Of a DNA stretch of 64,000 nt, positions 47,530 to 60,297 are shown piece after piece. Every line of letters starts with the position of its first letter. Position 1 is the first letter of the stretch. The translations under genes were made by a program, and so were the position numbers. The stretch comes from Agapanthus africanus. Lineage: Eukaryota; Streptophyta; Magnoliopsida; Asparagales; Amaryllidaceae. The stretch lies in NCBI GenBank assembly GCA_030015575.1, contig JASDDO010000018.1, positions 229,261,138 to 229,325,137 of the forward strand, given 5' to 3'. The notes beneath the pieces are model-generated. The model searched no databases. It was given only the letters and a program-made list of their open reading frames with translations, and was not told where the DNA came from.

Positions 47530-49480
47530 CCGTCAGGACAAAGGGGTAGGTCCTCGTACTATATTCTGTTCACTTGTGACTTCTCTAGTTTTTAGACAAG
47601 TGTTTCGTAGAAATACAAAGTCTAAGTTTTGAGAAGTTGTGGGTATAAGAATAAAGTAGAGAACCAGGTATCACAAGTATCGGGATTCTTCAAAGAGATC
47701 GAAGATGTAGATACTTATGATTGGTATTCAGATGATAGTAATGGTTTGGAGTTTCTCTTTCAGGTTACTCATAATTGGATGCATTCCTAAGTGGAGTAAT
47801 GCTGATTAGCCTCTCTCCATTAAGTCGATATGCACTGGAGACAGCTGCATGATTAGAATCTGGTTCCAATTAAATTAGTGCCTCTATTTCTATATTGTAT
47901 ATAGAATGGTTCATATCTTAACGATGTTAAGGTAAGGGGAGTTGTCCAGCTTATGCTTAAAACCAGACACTGGATAACTCAAGGCACGTTTCTGTAATGG
48001 CAGTTTGTGGGTTGACCCGGGCTATGTCGAGGGTTGATTTTTCTACCATCTGGAAGATCAATAGTGATATTGTTCTTGACTCGCCACAGTTTTAGTAAAA
48101 TAGATTTTTTCAGAAAACAGTAGTGGGAGTATGGTAGAACTGGAAGTGATTCCAGAACCGCAAACGATTACGAAAAATTTAATAGGACCTATACAATCAA
48201 TCGGGTTTGACATTCCAATAGCCACTCCGCAGATATGGTGGATAACCTCAGACACCCGAGAGGTACTCCGGTAGCCTCAAGGACGGTGACAGGAAGGTTC
48301 TTGTTTACCCAAACTTGACACTACTGTTGTTCCAGACTATGAGACCCGGCAAGAAGATAAGTATAACGTCGTTCTAAACTAGCTTTAGAAGTGTACGTAG
48401 ATATTATTCTGCCAGAGAGTTGTCATAGTCAGTGGGAGCAGCGGAAGCATAGTGGACAAGTAGCTTATGTCTATTTATAGGCTTGAGCAGATATAGCAGA
48501 GATAGATCATCTAATTTTGATGAGACAGTCATGGGTTTGACTTCATCAGAATAAGGGATGGATCTGTTGAGAAGGTAGTAGGGTATGATGTCCTGGTATT
48601 TAGATGACATACACAGAGTAGGAAGTAAAATTCATATACTACGATCGGTTGTACTTTGGTCGTCACACAGTTGTTTCTCCATAAAGGACATGGATATAAT
48701 ATCTAACATTCTGGTTACTAGATCTATGGTTTTAGATCTAGATTTGGGTAGTTTCCCAATATGGGTACTTTGACAATATTCTAATAGTATTTTAGAATAG
48801 ATGACTCCTGGCATGGTGGTGTACCTGCAGGTGATGGAGTCACCCTCTCTAAAGGTGTCTTACAGACTAAAGGGGAGAGGGTAGTGCATAATTGGCAGAT
48901 CACTTGCTTAGGCAATTGAGTCAATCGTGAGATGTCAAGTACCATACCAGATGTTGTTTTTGCATTAGGTGCGATAAGTTTATATTAATCCAATCTGGAG
49001 AAACATAAGGAAGCAGTTTTAGAATATAAGTGCATGTTCTACGGATTTGATGACGGCAGCCTCCTTCGGGAGACGGTTATCATTCCAGGCTTCAAAAGTG
49101 ACATGGATGATAGAGTGATTGTCAGAGTTATAGTTTTTCCTCTGACGAAGGACAGTATTATGGACAGGTGGTCTAAGAGGATACTGTGGGGGGCATAGTG
49201 CTGGATACTGATTAAGTTCAGTTATCAATAAAGTCTAAGAAGTTTGGATTTAAAGTTCATTTATGAACTAGGTCCCATCAGCTATTCAAACATATTCTAA
49301 GACAGGTATTACTCGATTCGGGAGATGGCTTTCTCCGCGAACTTGAGATTAAGATAGACATAGAAAGAAACATCAGGGCGGATCCACTCACTGAGGCTAT
49401 TTCTCGAACACAAGAGTTTTACAAACTAGCTTTGTGAAACTAATTAGTAGAGAAGTTGGATGTTCGGTATCACACGGGCT
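47530..49480 (+). pseudogene. E4 Copia pol remnant
   Basis: It parallels the E5 remnant: integrase core debris near 47640-47720, RT with YLDD at 48597-48608 inside a 62-codon open stretch (48585-48773), and RNase H ending ADPLTEAISR near 49380-49410. All domains are frameshifted or stopped. Shared lesions with E5, such as YLDD for YVDD, imply the coding decay was already present in their common ancestor. Confidence 0.72.
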
Positions 49481-49520
49481 GTGAGTATGCGACATCGCAA
49501 TAATTAGCCTTAAGTGCAAG

Positions 49521-51608
49521 TTGGAGATAGTGCCCTCAAAGTCAATTATTGGATCGCAGGTACGTGATTGCAATGATGAGGCAGGACCTATACCGATATG
49601 ACAGTCTTGCTCGTGATGATAGTATGATATCTGGTTTGTCTTTATCATCGTATACATGCTTTAGTTCGCTATTGCATGTTGATAGAGCCCATAGGATTCT
49701 TGCTTGACTACCAGCAGTATGATGGCGATCATATACGTGGGAGATGGGGTCTGTAAGCACATCCTTAAAAGTGTCCCTAGTCGTGGGAGTTTCGAGACAG
49801 GGCATCGATACTCCAGAGTAGACTAGTGTATACAGTCGAGACCCCGACGAGGGGCGATGGCCGGTCTCACAAGCCATTGGTGTTAGTTGGTTCACCTAAG
49901 AAGTATACAGGTGCTCATTGGGTTATGAGTACACCGGACAGGACTCGCCGGGAACATGCTAGTTGGTATTATACATATCGTCAGATAGCAATTCCCTGGT
50001 GACATGTGTACAGGTTAGTTCATCGACCTGAGGTCGTCATTTGTCTCGTGTGAGCTCACACTGTGTTTTGATTTCTACCCTACCGCGACTCAAAGGAGTC
50101 GTGCAAACAGGTCTTTTTTGGGTACAGTCCCGAGCCACATGGAGGCAAGTGAGCGGATCGGCAGGGGATTCGTCTCTCCCAGTATTGGGGGTGAGATCGC
50201 GATGTGTCTAGGAGAGCCATTACACAAAGCCCTCGGCCGAGGCAGGAGATTTACTGGTAGATACTCCAGTAGTATCTCAGAGTGTTCTGGGCCACTCTCT
50301 GACACGACTTATACTGCTATTGGGGGTCTGACGTTACCAGCCCCTAGGCCGATATGCGATACTTATACACGAACGGACCGGACTGTATGTATATTGTCAC
50401 TGTTAGGCTCAGTAGGGTTTATGGATGAGTTCGCTGGTCAGCTTCCCTTCCAATCAATACATAGGCAACCGTTACGTACAGCTTATACCTCTGACGTGCT
50501 AGTGGTTATACCTAGTGCCAGTGTGTTGATGAGTCATTAGAGTCCCCCACAGACAGTTTCCCAAGTTCGGGCGAAACGTTGTAGAGGTCGTATGGTTTTA
50601 TGGCAAGGTTCGGAAAATGCACGTGCGTTTTCGCACGTGTCATTTTTCGGGCAGATAATACTGGTTGACTTTAGTTTAAGCCGGGTCCGAGTATTATGCT
50701 GTATAGATATAATATCTTTGTCTCAGTTGCATTTGTATTCGGTCGTAATACAAATGCGGGTATGTTTATACTAATACGAGGTTATCCTAAAATTCGTTTC
50801 AGAATCACTTTTGGAAGTTGCCAGTTTCAAGTTTTCTATCGGCCGTATGTAACATTCGGTTAAATGCGGATTTATCTTTTCTTGATGAGGTGAGTCAGTG
50901 TTCTAGAAGGTTCTAGAGAGGGTGACAAGGCATGTGAGTCATTAGGTCATTAATGGTGCATTTAATGATAAGGTGACTAGGTTAATTATGATTGGTTAGC
51001 ATTTAATGTGTTCATACATGGCGTATAATGACTCATCCTCTTCATTATTGTTATGGTGACCCTCTCCTCTCCTACACTCACCTCCCCCCTCTACAAATAT
51101 GGCCGGCCATTCTTTTGTGAAAAATCATGGTTGTTAATTGAAAAATAGATATAAGTTTTGGTGCACAGAAACTAGATGTGATCGATTTCTCATTTCCATT
51201 CGATCCAAAAGGCAACTTCCATAACCGTTCGTCCATAGCCTTGGACGTAACGAGACAAAGTGTTCTACTCATTCTCTACTTCATCTTGGTCGTCTCTTTT
51301 AGCAAACTTGACGACCGAGTTGCCTCGGTTCAGAGGCGGGAGCCCGTTTAAAGATCCGTCGACGTGGTGCCACCTGGACGAGAAGACTGGAGATTCCGGA
51401 GATTGGAGCAGCCGCAACAAAGCGTGGGATGATGGTTGAAGACCGAAGGACTCGGATCATTCGGTATAACGTTTCTACCCATTTGTAATTTGTTAGTTTA
51501 GCTTTAATGGCAGATCTGGGTTATAGTACGCGATAGCGCCAGTTGTAAAAAGTTTTTATTCCGCATTTGGCGTCTGTTAGACGGTCGGGGCGCTACCGTG
51601 GACTTACA
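49521..51608 (+). repeat. E4 3' LTR, first two bases lost
   Basis: The expected purine tract and TG are absent: GTGCAAG is joined directly to TTGGAGATAG at 49520/49521. From there it follows the 5' LTR to CTTACA. The G-box hairpin is at 50620-50639. A 140-codon ORF (50118-50540) is open by chance and is shorter and shifted in the partner LTR. Confidence 0.92.
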
Positions 51609-51613
51609 GTGGA

Positions 51614-54500
51614 TCCGCTGTGTTATCTTTTGTATCAACTCTCCTGACTTCGATCTCCCGGAGATCAACTATCTCCCTAATCAGGTGATACTGTCTAAGA
51701 ATATGTTTGGATCGCTTACGGGACCGCGGTTCCTAGGCCAAAGCTACAGCTCCATTGTCATCCCAATACACAGGTATTGGATGCCTAATGGTAGGAACCT
51801 AGTTCATCTCATGAACCATAATTATCCAGACAACCTCTTTTGCAGCATCGTTGGTAGCGATGTAATTAGCCTCTGTTAACGAGTCTGCTACGGTATATAG
51901 CTTGGAACCCTTCCAACATACCGTCCCTCCACTGAGGGTGAAGACAAAAACCGAGACTGACTTTCAGTCGTCCTTATCACTCTGGAAGATCGAATCGGTA
52001 AAGGACTCCATCTGGAGTTCACCGTTACCATACACCAAGAACATCTCTTTAGTCATGCTCAAGCACATAAGAATGTTCTTCATCTTTCCAGTGGTTTTCC
52101 CAAAGATCTTTTCGATACTTATTCACTACACCTAGTGAGTAAGCTGCATCTGGTCTGGTACATAATATCACATACATGATTGACCCGTCTACCAAAGCAT
52201 AGGGCATTCCTTGCATGCGAGCCCTCTCCAAATCAGTCTCGAGAGACATCTCTTTAGAGAGAGTGATTCCTGAACAAGTGGGTATATTACCACGCTTAGA
52301 ATCATCCATACTAAACCCAGCATGGTGTCTATGTACCTGGATTGGGACAATACCAAATCCGTTTAAATCTATCTCTATAGATCTATATCCCCAGGATGTA
52401 GGAGACATCAGTTATATCTTTCATGGAGAATCTGTGTGATAAGAGGTGCTTGACCGAGTGCAGCATAGGAACACCCTTTCCATCAAGAGTATGTCATCTG
52501 TATACAATACGAGGAAGACAACCATACTCTGTACAACCTTTTTATTTATACATGGTTCATCTACCTCTTTTGATGAAGTAAAACTCTTTGACAGCTTCAT
52601 TAAAACAAATGTTCCATCTCCGCAATGCCTGGTTCAAAGCTTAGATGGATTTAAGCAGCTTGCACATGCTTCCGCTGCTTCTACTTTCTACGAAGCCCTC
52701 TGGCAGTGTCATTTACACTCTCTCTTCTAAATCATCATTTAGAAAAGTGGTTTTGACGTGCAGTCTACCAGATTTCATAGTCATGGTATGCAACAATGGC
52801 AAGTAGGATCCTGATGGACTTAAGCATAGCTTTGAAAGTCTCAAATTTTTAATCTACACCAAATTATCTTTCTCATAGATCCTCTTGCTCCCGATGGGTT
52901 TTACCCTTTAGGAGCAACATCCAAAGTCAATACTTTGTTTGTGTACATGGATTCCATCTCAGATCGCATAGCATCCAGCCATTTCACATAGTCTCCACTT
53001 GTGATGGCCAGCTCGAAACTAGTTGGGTCATCATCTCTATGATGCAATCATCGCTCCCACCGTCAACGAGAAAACCATAGTATCTCCCAGGTGGATGAGG
53101 AACCCAACTAGATCTGCGGAGTGGCTTCGGTTCGTCTTGCTGGAACTTCTTCTAGTTCTACCTCATCGCCACTAATTTCTTCCACAAGAAATTCTTTTTC
53201 TAAAAAGGTGGTATGTCGAAAAATGAAACATCTTTTGTTCCTCGGTGTGGTAGAAGATATACCCTCGTGAATGGTTGGGATATCCTACAATCTTGCACAG
53301 AACTGACCTTGCCTCTAGCTTGTCCGGATTTTATTTTTCAACATAGGCCGGACAGCCCCATATCTTAACTCGTTTAAGAGATGGTCTCTTCCTATTCCAT
53401 ATCTCATATGGAGTGGTAGGCTACAGATTTGATCGGAACACTATTCAACAGGTATGCATCTTCTTAAGTGCATGTCCCTGAAAGGAAATAGGCAACTCAG
53501 CGGTACTCATCATAAAGCGCACCATATCTCATAGGGTGCGATTCTTCTACCCCGATATACCATTGTGCTGTGGTGTATACGGAGGAGTAAACTGAGAGAG
53601 AATCTCATTCTCTTTTAAATAGTCTCGGAATTCCATACCCAAGTATTCTCCTCCCCGATCATATCGAAGGATTTGAATACTTTTACCCATCTGGTTCTTA
53701 ACTTCGTACTTATATTCCTTGAAATTCTCAAAATATTCAGTTTTGTGTTTCAACAAGAACACATGTCCATATTTTGAGAGAACACCGGTGAATATAATAA
53801 AGAACGCGGAGCCATCCCCGGCATATGTAGACATAGGACGGCATACATCACCATGTATCTGTCCAAGAGTTCAGTAGCTCTTTCTCCGTTTCCAGTAAAC
53901 AGAGATTTGGTCACCTGGTCTTTAAGACATGACTGGCAAGTTTCATAAGATATAAATTCGAACGGATTAAAAAATGCATCCTTATGGAACTTCAGCTAGT
54001 CTTGTTTCATCGAAATGACCCAGTCTACGATGCCACAAGAAGACTTCGTTCATTTCTGAACCGTTCTTCTTGTGTGTGTTTTGTACGTTTAGAACTGTAG
54101 TTTGATTCAGAATGTGTACACTGTTATACAACATACCTTACCCAATCAACACTTGATTTAGGAAAATATTCATAATATTTTTTGGTACGAAATAACAGTC
54201 GCTAAGAATCAATGTATTACCAGTAGGTAACACAAGGTGATAATTGCCAACTGCTTTGGCTGCAACAATTGCACCATCTCTACTAATAGAGACATATCAC
54301 CCTTTCCCAGTTCTCCACCTGTCTATAGCCCATGTAACAAATTACATGTGTGGGATTCTGATCCGGTATCCAATACCCAGGACATAGAGGTAACTGAGAA
54401 ATAGTTCTTGGTTATGAACACACCCGAAGACAATGCATTAACATGCTTATTCATCATTTGGGTGGCATAGAAATCCGAATATTCCTCTATTCCTTACTCA
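51614..54500 (-). pseudogene. E3 Copia pol remnant
   Basis: On the minus strand, protease debris lies near 54350-54450. Integrase core is a readable 95-residue piece (53547-53834) with KYGHVFLLKHK, DRGGEYLG and PYTPQHNG. An FVGYP-like region lies near 53200-53300. RT has YTDD at 52493-52504, and an RT C-terminal to RNase H piece (52049-52408) shows LCTRPDAAYSLGVV. RNase H reaches 51614. All are separated by stops and frameshifts. Integrase and RT motifs are typical of Copia, possibly the Angela/Tork side, but lineage is uncertain. Confidence 0.88.
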
Positions 54501-57341
54501 GACTTATGACAATCATAAGATAGAGCAGAACCTAGACCAGTATAATAAGTAGGTTCGGTCAATACATCCATATTATTATCTTGATTAAGGCATTTCATTG
54601 GTCGCTACCAGGAGAGAGAGAAGGATAATCACTTTGTGTGCGCTCTTTGCAAGATTAGATTGGTTATTATCATATGTAATCAGGATGTCTCCCACTGTTT
54701 TTATCAAATCTTCCTTCAAACCATAAAAGGTAATATTAGCCGGGATTAATTACACCCTACAAGTTCGCCAATCTTTCAGCCAGGCCAGTGTCGGTACTTT
54801 GAGGGAGGTTCCCCGTGCTTTCTCACGGACCTAATTAAAATAAACCTCATTTTCCTAGAAGCGTAACCCCGTTAACACCTTTCTAGACACCTACTTGATC
54901 GGCTAATTGTGATGTGTAAAACTCTCCCAGGAGTAACTCTTACTCGCAGTGGGTATCGAGATCCAACTATCATATAGAAGGTTTGCAAATCTCCTTGCAA
55001 ATATCAACACTTGAAATTCCCGATAATGGTTTTTACGCCTAATGTCCTATGACCTTGACGTGAGCCAACAAACCATAGGACGTTAGTCAAGTTCATCCCG
55101 TTCATTTCTTGATTGAATTAAACCCACCCGCACGACCCTTGATGCAGGCCAACAAAGTTGCACGACTACTCTAATCCAATCGCATCACATGCTGCAGTTA
55201 AGCACTAATTCAGCTACCGCACACTCCGCCTTGATGCAGGCCAACAAATGTCGCACGAATACTAAAATAGCACTTATCTGAAATGACGAAGGGCTACGCA
55301 AGTTTTTAAGAAAACCATGAGTTTAATGAACCTGATATCATTGTAGAATCTAGTGATTTTGAAAAGGAGTGTTTTTGAGGCTTTTCCTAGTTTCGCTAAA
55401 GAGGTCACTCTCGGTGAAGGGATCTCGGCTCTTTTCTCATCGAATGAGGTGCTGGATATTCATGAGTACCACTATGCAAAGCAAGAACTAGAGAAGCAAT
55501 TAAAAAACAAAACCGAATTGGTTGTAGCATTTGCTAGTTTTGCTAATGAGGTCGCTCCGGGTGAAGGGATTTTGGCTCTTTCCTCATCGAATGAGGTGAT
55601 GGATATTCATCAAGTAATACCACTATGCAAAGCAAAAACTAGAGCTACCCTTTTTGAAAATTTGTTTCTATAACATCTTTTGGTTTCTTTCTTTTAATTA
55701 ATCGCATTAATGAAGTCCCATCAATAAATGTTTCCTAAACATTATAGAAAAATGAAACGAAAATAGAACGTACACTTATGCCATCCGCATTCACCACGGG
55801 GCCCCGTCATGCACCGTTAGGTTACTTAACTACCGGCAGAGCGGGGGTTGGACTAGTACGGGTGCAAAACATAAGCAACATTTATTATATATCATATATA
55901 TAATATTACATTCGTCTCACGCGGTTATATGATCAACATCACATAATCAAGCAGCAGAAGCAACATATGAAATATTAGATATACTAGAATGTCCATGTTT
56001 TAAATTTAGCCAATAATGTAAAACATGGATTCCGCAGTCATGATGAATAGCCAAACCCACATCCCTAGACACCTACGAGAGAGGCAAGTAATCTGCCAAT
56101 TCTAGAGTTAGGAGACCCGGTCTCAATTCCTTGAGATGGTCTCCTACTGGACTCTAGAACCCGGTTATTTGTGCTCCCCGCCTTGGGTCTATCCTAATGC
56201 GGAAAAGTAAATAATATACAACAGTGGTGACATCATCCTCAACCCGGAAGTACCCCAATAAAAGAATATTACATACATATTTTACATGAATGAAAACAAA
56301 AACTCTCATCTCACATTAAAAAAACCCGACTATTCTTTCTTGCCGATCCAATAAATCATATCAATAACAACACATGACATCACATATCATCAACGTAAGA
56401 AAATATGCGTATCCCTAAACATCGTTGACATATAGAAATGAGATTGGGATACCCCACATATTACACTTACGGTCGCAGGAAAGAAAACAGAAAACTATAA
56501 TAATTAGAATCCGCAATATCCTTAGACATCATAAACCCGGAATATCTCATATTCTGGATTTCTTGCCTAACTTATAAAACTTGCATTTTAGCCTCAAATT
56601 GAAAACTCTTTTTAATTGGTTGTCGGATAATTCAACAAGATTCCCAGCTTAGTGATCGCGTATAATACGCAATTGCGACGGAGTTTTGATCCAAATCAAA
56701 ACTTCGTGGCAATTGATCAATTGAGACTAAACAGCTAGCTTTACAATAAAATAACTAGTTTTCATAAAACTAATTAATATAGATTCTAATAATTGTATCA
56801 CACACATCACAAAGCTTGAAAAGTAACCGCGACATTAGAATACCGCACGCAATTAGCAAACTAAACCAATTTTACAACACTTGAAAAATCCAGTGAGCTA
56901 AAGTTCAAAAGCTGATCGTTTTGAGCCAATCCGTGAGTCGAAATGAAGTTGAAACCTGTCCGAATCTTCATGGGGGTGAATACCTAAAATAAACTATCGA
57001 ATGGGGGCCTAGAGGGGGTACCCCACCCTTGAGGCCACCACGAGGTGGCCAGGGGGTGAGGTGGACCAGAAACTGCCTATGGTGGGGCAGTTTCGGGTCC
57101 CCACCGCCAAGACCACCTTGTGCTTGTCTTGCGGAGTGGGCCCAGCCATTTGGTCCTCCCCTCTGGGTGTCCCCGGGGCACGCATGCTCCACCCCGCAGC
57201 TTCTCAGTTCAAACCGTGAGCCCGCGGGGTGTGCAAAGAACTCAAAACATCAATTTCGAAACTGTTTTTATCGGCAGTTTTTGCGCGACAAAAACGGGGG
57301 ATTTCTAACGTCGCTATAAGTTACCGTAATGTTCTAGCTTG
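54501..57341 (-). other. E3 leader with hairpins
   Basis: It is non-coding. A CT tract (GA on plus, about 54609-54622) is followed on the minus strand by TGGTAG. Repeated hairpin region near 55090-55260, two CCTCATTC-type units (about 55410-55450 and 55560-55600; the ORF 55353-55673 spans both antisense and is not real), and hairpin CCATGTTTTA/TAAAACATGG at 55993-56028. The primer-proximal end has an unusual GC-rich block. Confidence 0.7.
57005..57235. other. GC-rich block in E3 leader
   Basis: About 230 bp are far richer in G and C than the surroundings. It contains perfect short hairpins GGCCACC/GGTGGCC (about 57033-57050) and AACTGCC/GGCAGTT (about 57070-57092). It occupies the place where E1, E2, E4 and E5 have the CCGCGG hairpin. 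ORFs on both strands reflect the lack of stops in GC-rich DNA. Confidence 0.75.
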
Positions 57342-57353
57342 GCTCTTATACCA
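57342..57353 (-). other. E3 primer-binding site, one mismatch
   Basis: The minus strand reads TGGTATAAGAGC, one change from TGGTATCAGAGC, directly at the LTR end. Confidence 0.85.
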
Positions 57354-57881
57354 TGAAAGGCTACCTTAACACCACCATGAGGTTCTAGAGGCATCAATCA
57401 TGCCAGATTTTAAATTTTTCATGGTGCTAAGTTAGATTATACAAGATCTTTTCTAGAATTTTAGGGTTTTCCGTTGTGATGTGAACATCTAGAGAAAAGA
57501 AAAGAGCATACAAGTTTTGTAGTTCGAGTTCTTCTCTTCTAAAGATTCAGGTTGAAGTTCACACGACTCTACAAGGCTACTCTTCGAGTTGAACGACCCT
57601 CCTTCATGATCTTCACGCCAAAGACGATCCACCCGAAGTCCCTCTAGCCCAAGCTAACTCTACACTAAACTCCTTAAGTGTAGTAAACACACCACACCAA
57701 ATTGTTAGTTTGTTGTGGGATTGTGAAGTAGGGGATGTTAAAAGGTCACAAGTTTGTGTTCAAGCTTCATGATTCATATCTCATGTGAGGGTTGAAGCTT
57801 GAACCATGACATTTGAGGAGGAAGGTGAAGCTAGAGAGCAACCATGGAGCAACTCAAGAAAATGGCTAAGTGTTGAGAATG
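57354..57881 (-). repeat. E3 5' LTR, cut by E6
   Basis: Positions 57573-57881 match 39962-40272; 57354-57572 is the part missing from the other LTR. It stops at GAGAATG (57881), where the partner continues GGACTAGAATG. Confidence 0.87.
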
Positions 57882-58705
57882 TGTCATGACCCAGAATTTA
57901 GTTCGTGACCGGCACTTAAATCACGCCACATCTAAAGGCGTAACATAAATTAAGTAAGCCGAAACCCAGAAATCTAAACCTTTTAAAAAAATAAAAGAGG
58001 TAAAGTTTTGCAATAAAGGTATGATGAAATCAAATATTTTCTTAAATGCGTAGATAATGGAACATGAAAATGCAAGTGGATTTTACTCGTTGAAAAACAT
58101 GTTTCGTCTTTTAAAATTTTGGGCAGCACCTTCCTTCTATATTTTGATCTAAAACAACATATACATGATAATATAAAAGGCATCCCCAAGCGGGAGCTAG
58201 CTCTTCGCCAATCAGCGAAATCACAACCACGCAAGTCAAAATATATGTATACGACGCCCAACGGCGAAGATCAATACAAAGAATAAAGAATAAAGCAAGA
58301 CATCAACCCACCAACGAACATATAACCCATCGCTCTAAGTCTCGCAACTACAAGTCTCTTCTAAGTCTTACTACTTATACAAATACTAGTTTCTGATTGA
58401 TGGAGTTGACTAGATACAACAGGAATAATAAATACAAGAGTGGCACGATTCAATATGTACCACCTACCAAAGCATATCACCCAAAAGCAAGCTGTGTGCC
58501 AACGATACCGCTACTGATCCATGCGGTCAAACCTGCAAGAACTATGGCACGACGAGGGTGAGTTGCCTACTCGTGAGTAGAAAATATCAGTAGGTAGAAA
58601 TCGAATAAAACAACGACTCCTAGGTAAATTATATCATAAAGGTAATACTACGATATCTAGGATAGCCGTATCTGCATATATGCCAACAATATAATCATTG
58701 CATGT

Positions 58706-58900
58706 ATGCATGTGGATATCATCCACGTGTCCATCAATGACACAACAACATGAAAACATATGTATGTAAATATGAGGATATCAACCAACGTGTGTCTATC
58801 AATGAAACAAACCATATCATGAAAACGTATATCTGTATGTATGAGGATATCAACTACATGTGTCTATCAACTACACATCAAAATCATGGAACCTGAGTGT
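58706..58900. repeat. Minisatellite in E6 LTR, three units
   Basis: GGATATCAWC, then GTGTCYATCAATGA, then CATGAAAAC recurs at intervals of about 65-70 bp. Confidence 0.75.
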
Positions 58901-59419
58901 CCAACACCAACACTCGAAACATCATGAAAACCCGTTTCCATCATCGACACGTAAATCATCATACTTCAGGCGCCGCATCCTCAGATCGCCCTTCGTATCT
59001 ATCTCATCTCAGGCGCCGCATACTCTGATCGGCCCTCATCCATCTCATGACTCCGGTCGGTATCCTCCAGATAACTGACGAGTCCAAATACTATCACCGG
59101 TAGGTAGTGCTCCCTCTGCCAGGCTCATCGTCTACACCATGAAAATCATTTCTTGCCCCGGGGTACCATACCGGGTCTATCATGTACCCGCAGACGGTGC
59201 CTACTGCTCCTCGAATCGGGTTTCTAACACAAGTCTCAGAACCGAGAAAACTCATGGTGGACGTCTCGAAATATCATATCAAGAGAAACCGGGTTTTTAA
59301 AACAATACATACTTTCTTTTGAAATATAACCACGGTTCTCAAATCCAGAATCCCATGAAAAAAGCATCTCAATGCGTATAATCATAAAGCATGATGTATG
59401 CAAAGATAGAACAGAAATG

Positions 59420-59530
59420 TGAGCAGATCAAGTATATCATGCATCATAGTATAGTGATGTGAGCATAGAAAGTATATCATGCAACATAGCATAATGATGT
59501 GAGCATAGAAATATATCATAGCATGATGTA
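59420..59530. repeat. Minisatellite in E6 LTR, about 45-bp unit
   Basis: GATGTGAGCATAGAAA and TATATCATGCA alternate in about three diverged copies. Confidence 0.75.
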
Positions 59531-60256
59531 GCAACTCTACTGTGTAAGTAACATAGCAATTATCGATGAAGAATGTGTGAGCCGGCAAATCTGTGTAAGT
59601 GTAACATACGCATCCTCGATAATGGTGTAGGTGTACTAGCATAGGTATATATCTAATGAAATGAGAATATCATGAATGTAGAAGCAAGTAAATCGTAAAA
59701 GCAATGCTAATAGATACACGTATCTAATCCAACATCTACGTAAAGGCTAAACTAAGCAGTGTAGACAGGGATTAAATATCTATAAGCTATCCGAGTCGGT
59801 GAATCTGTCAATCGGCATCCAGCCTCACAACATCACATACGGTACAATCCATCATACGGCATCCTCTAATCAAGGGTATGGATCAATCATCAGGTAAAAC
59901 TCATCACCTATGGTAATCCATCATACGGAGGCATTAAACAATTAGGGATTATATCAACCTATACAACAATGAGGGTACGGATCTAAGTCCCGTACGGCAT
60001 ATCACTCATTATTATCATAATTATATAAAAATATCTCATTTTACCGATCTCATAACACATCCATCTCAATCTTATCATATTCATTGATCTCATATCATAT
60101 CCTTATACATCTTATTTCATATCTCATCGTATACTCTTTTCATCATATCAATATCTCACATCAAGTTATCTTACATATACATTCTATCTTATTAATCTCA
60201 TGTCGTAATTATCAATCTCAATCATGCTACTCTAAATCTCATACTTATTCTCTTTC

Positions 60257-60259
<3 letters not shown>

Positions 60260-60294
<35 letters not shown>
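60260..60294. repeat. CA microsatellite
   Basis: This is an uninterrupted CA run of about 17 units inside the E6 LTR. Confidence 0.97.

Positions 60295-60297
<3 letters not shown>

Larger units (their letters stand above)
41999..51608 (+). mobile_element. E4: Ty1/Copia family-B element inside E3
   Basis: It has a 5' LTR at 41999-44088 (2090 bp), primer site at 44090-44101 with one mismatch, leader, duplicated 0.4 kb block, pol remnant and 3' LTR at 49521-51608. The target-site duplication GTGGA is at 41994-41998 and 51609-51613. LTRs differ at roughly 3% of sites. The polypurine tract and the first two bases of the 3' LTR are missing. Same family as E5. Confidence 0.93.
39962..57881 (-). mobile_element. 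E3: oldest Ty1/Copia element, split by E4 and cut at both LTRs
   Basis: On the minus strand: 5' LTR start (57354-57881), degenerate primer site (57342-57353), leader, pol remnant, then E4, then the last interior bases (41901-41998) and most of the 3' LTR (39962-41900). The two LTR parts share about 310 bp and differ at about 21 sites (about 7%), the highest in the window. The start of the other LTR (57354-57572) is missing at 39962, which fits E2 having inserted there. The interior is about 5.8 kb without E4. Confidence 0.88.

Noticed and set aside
50118-50540. 140-codon ORF in E4 3' LTR
   Set aside because: The partner LTR has only a 90-codon version (42599-42871) ending differently; LTR sequence with no protein motif.
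55353-55673. 106-codon plus-strand ORF with repeated peptide
   Set aside because: The peptide repeat comes from the two leader hairpin units read antisense to E3; not a gene.
57029-57319. Plus-strand ORF in the GC-rich block, with another on the minus strand
   Set aside because: Both strands are open because GC-rich DNA has few stops; the peptides are low-complexity and unrecognised.
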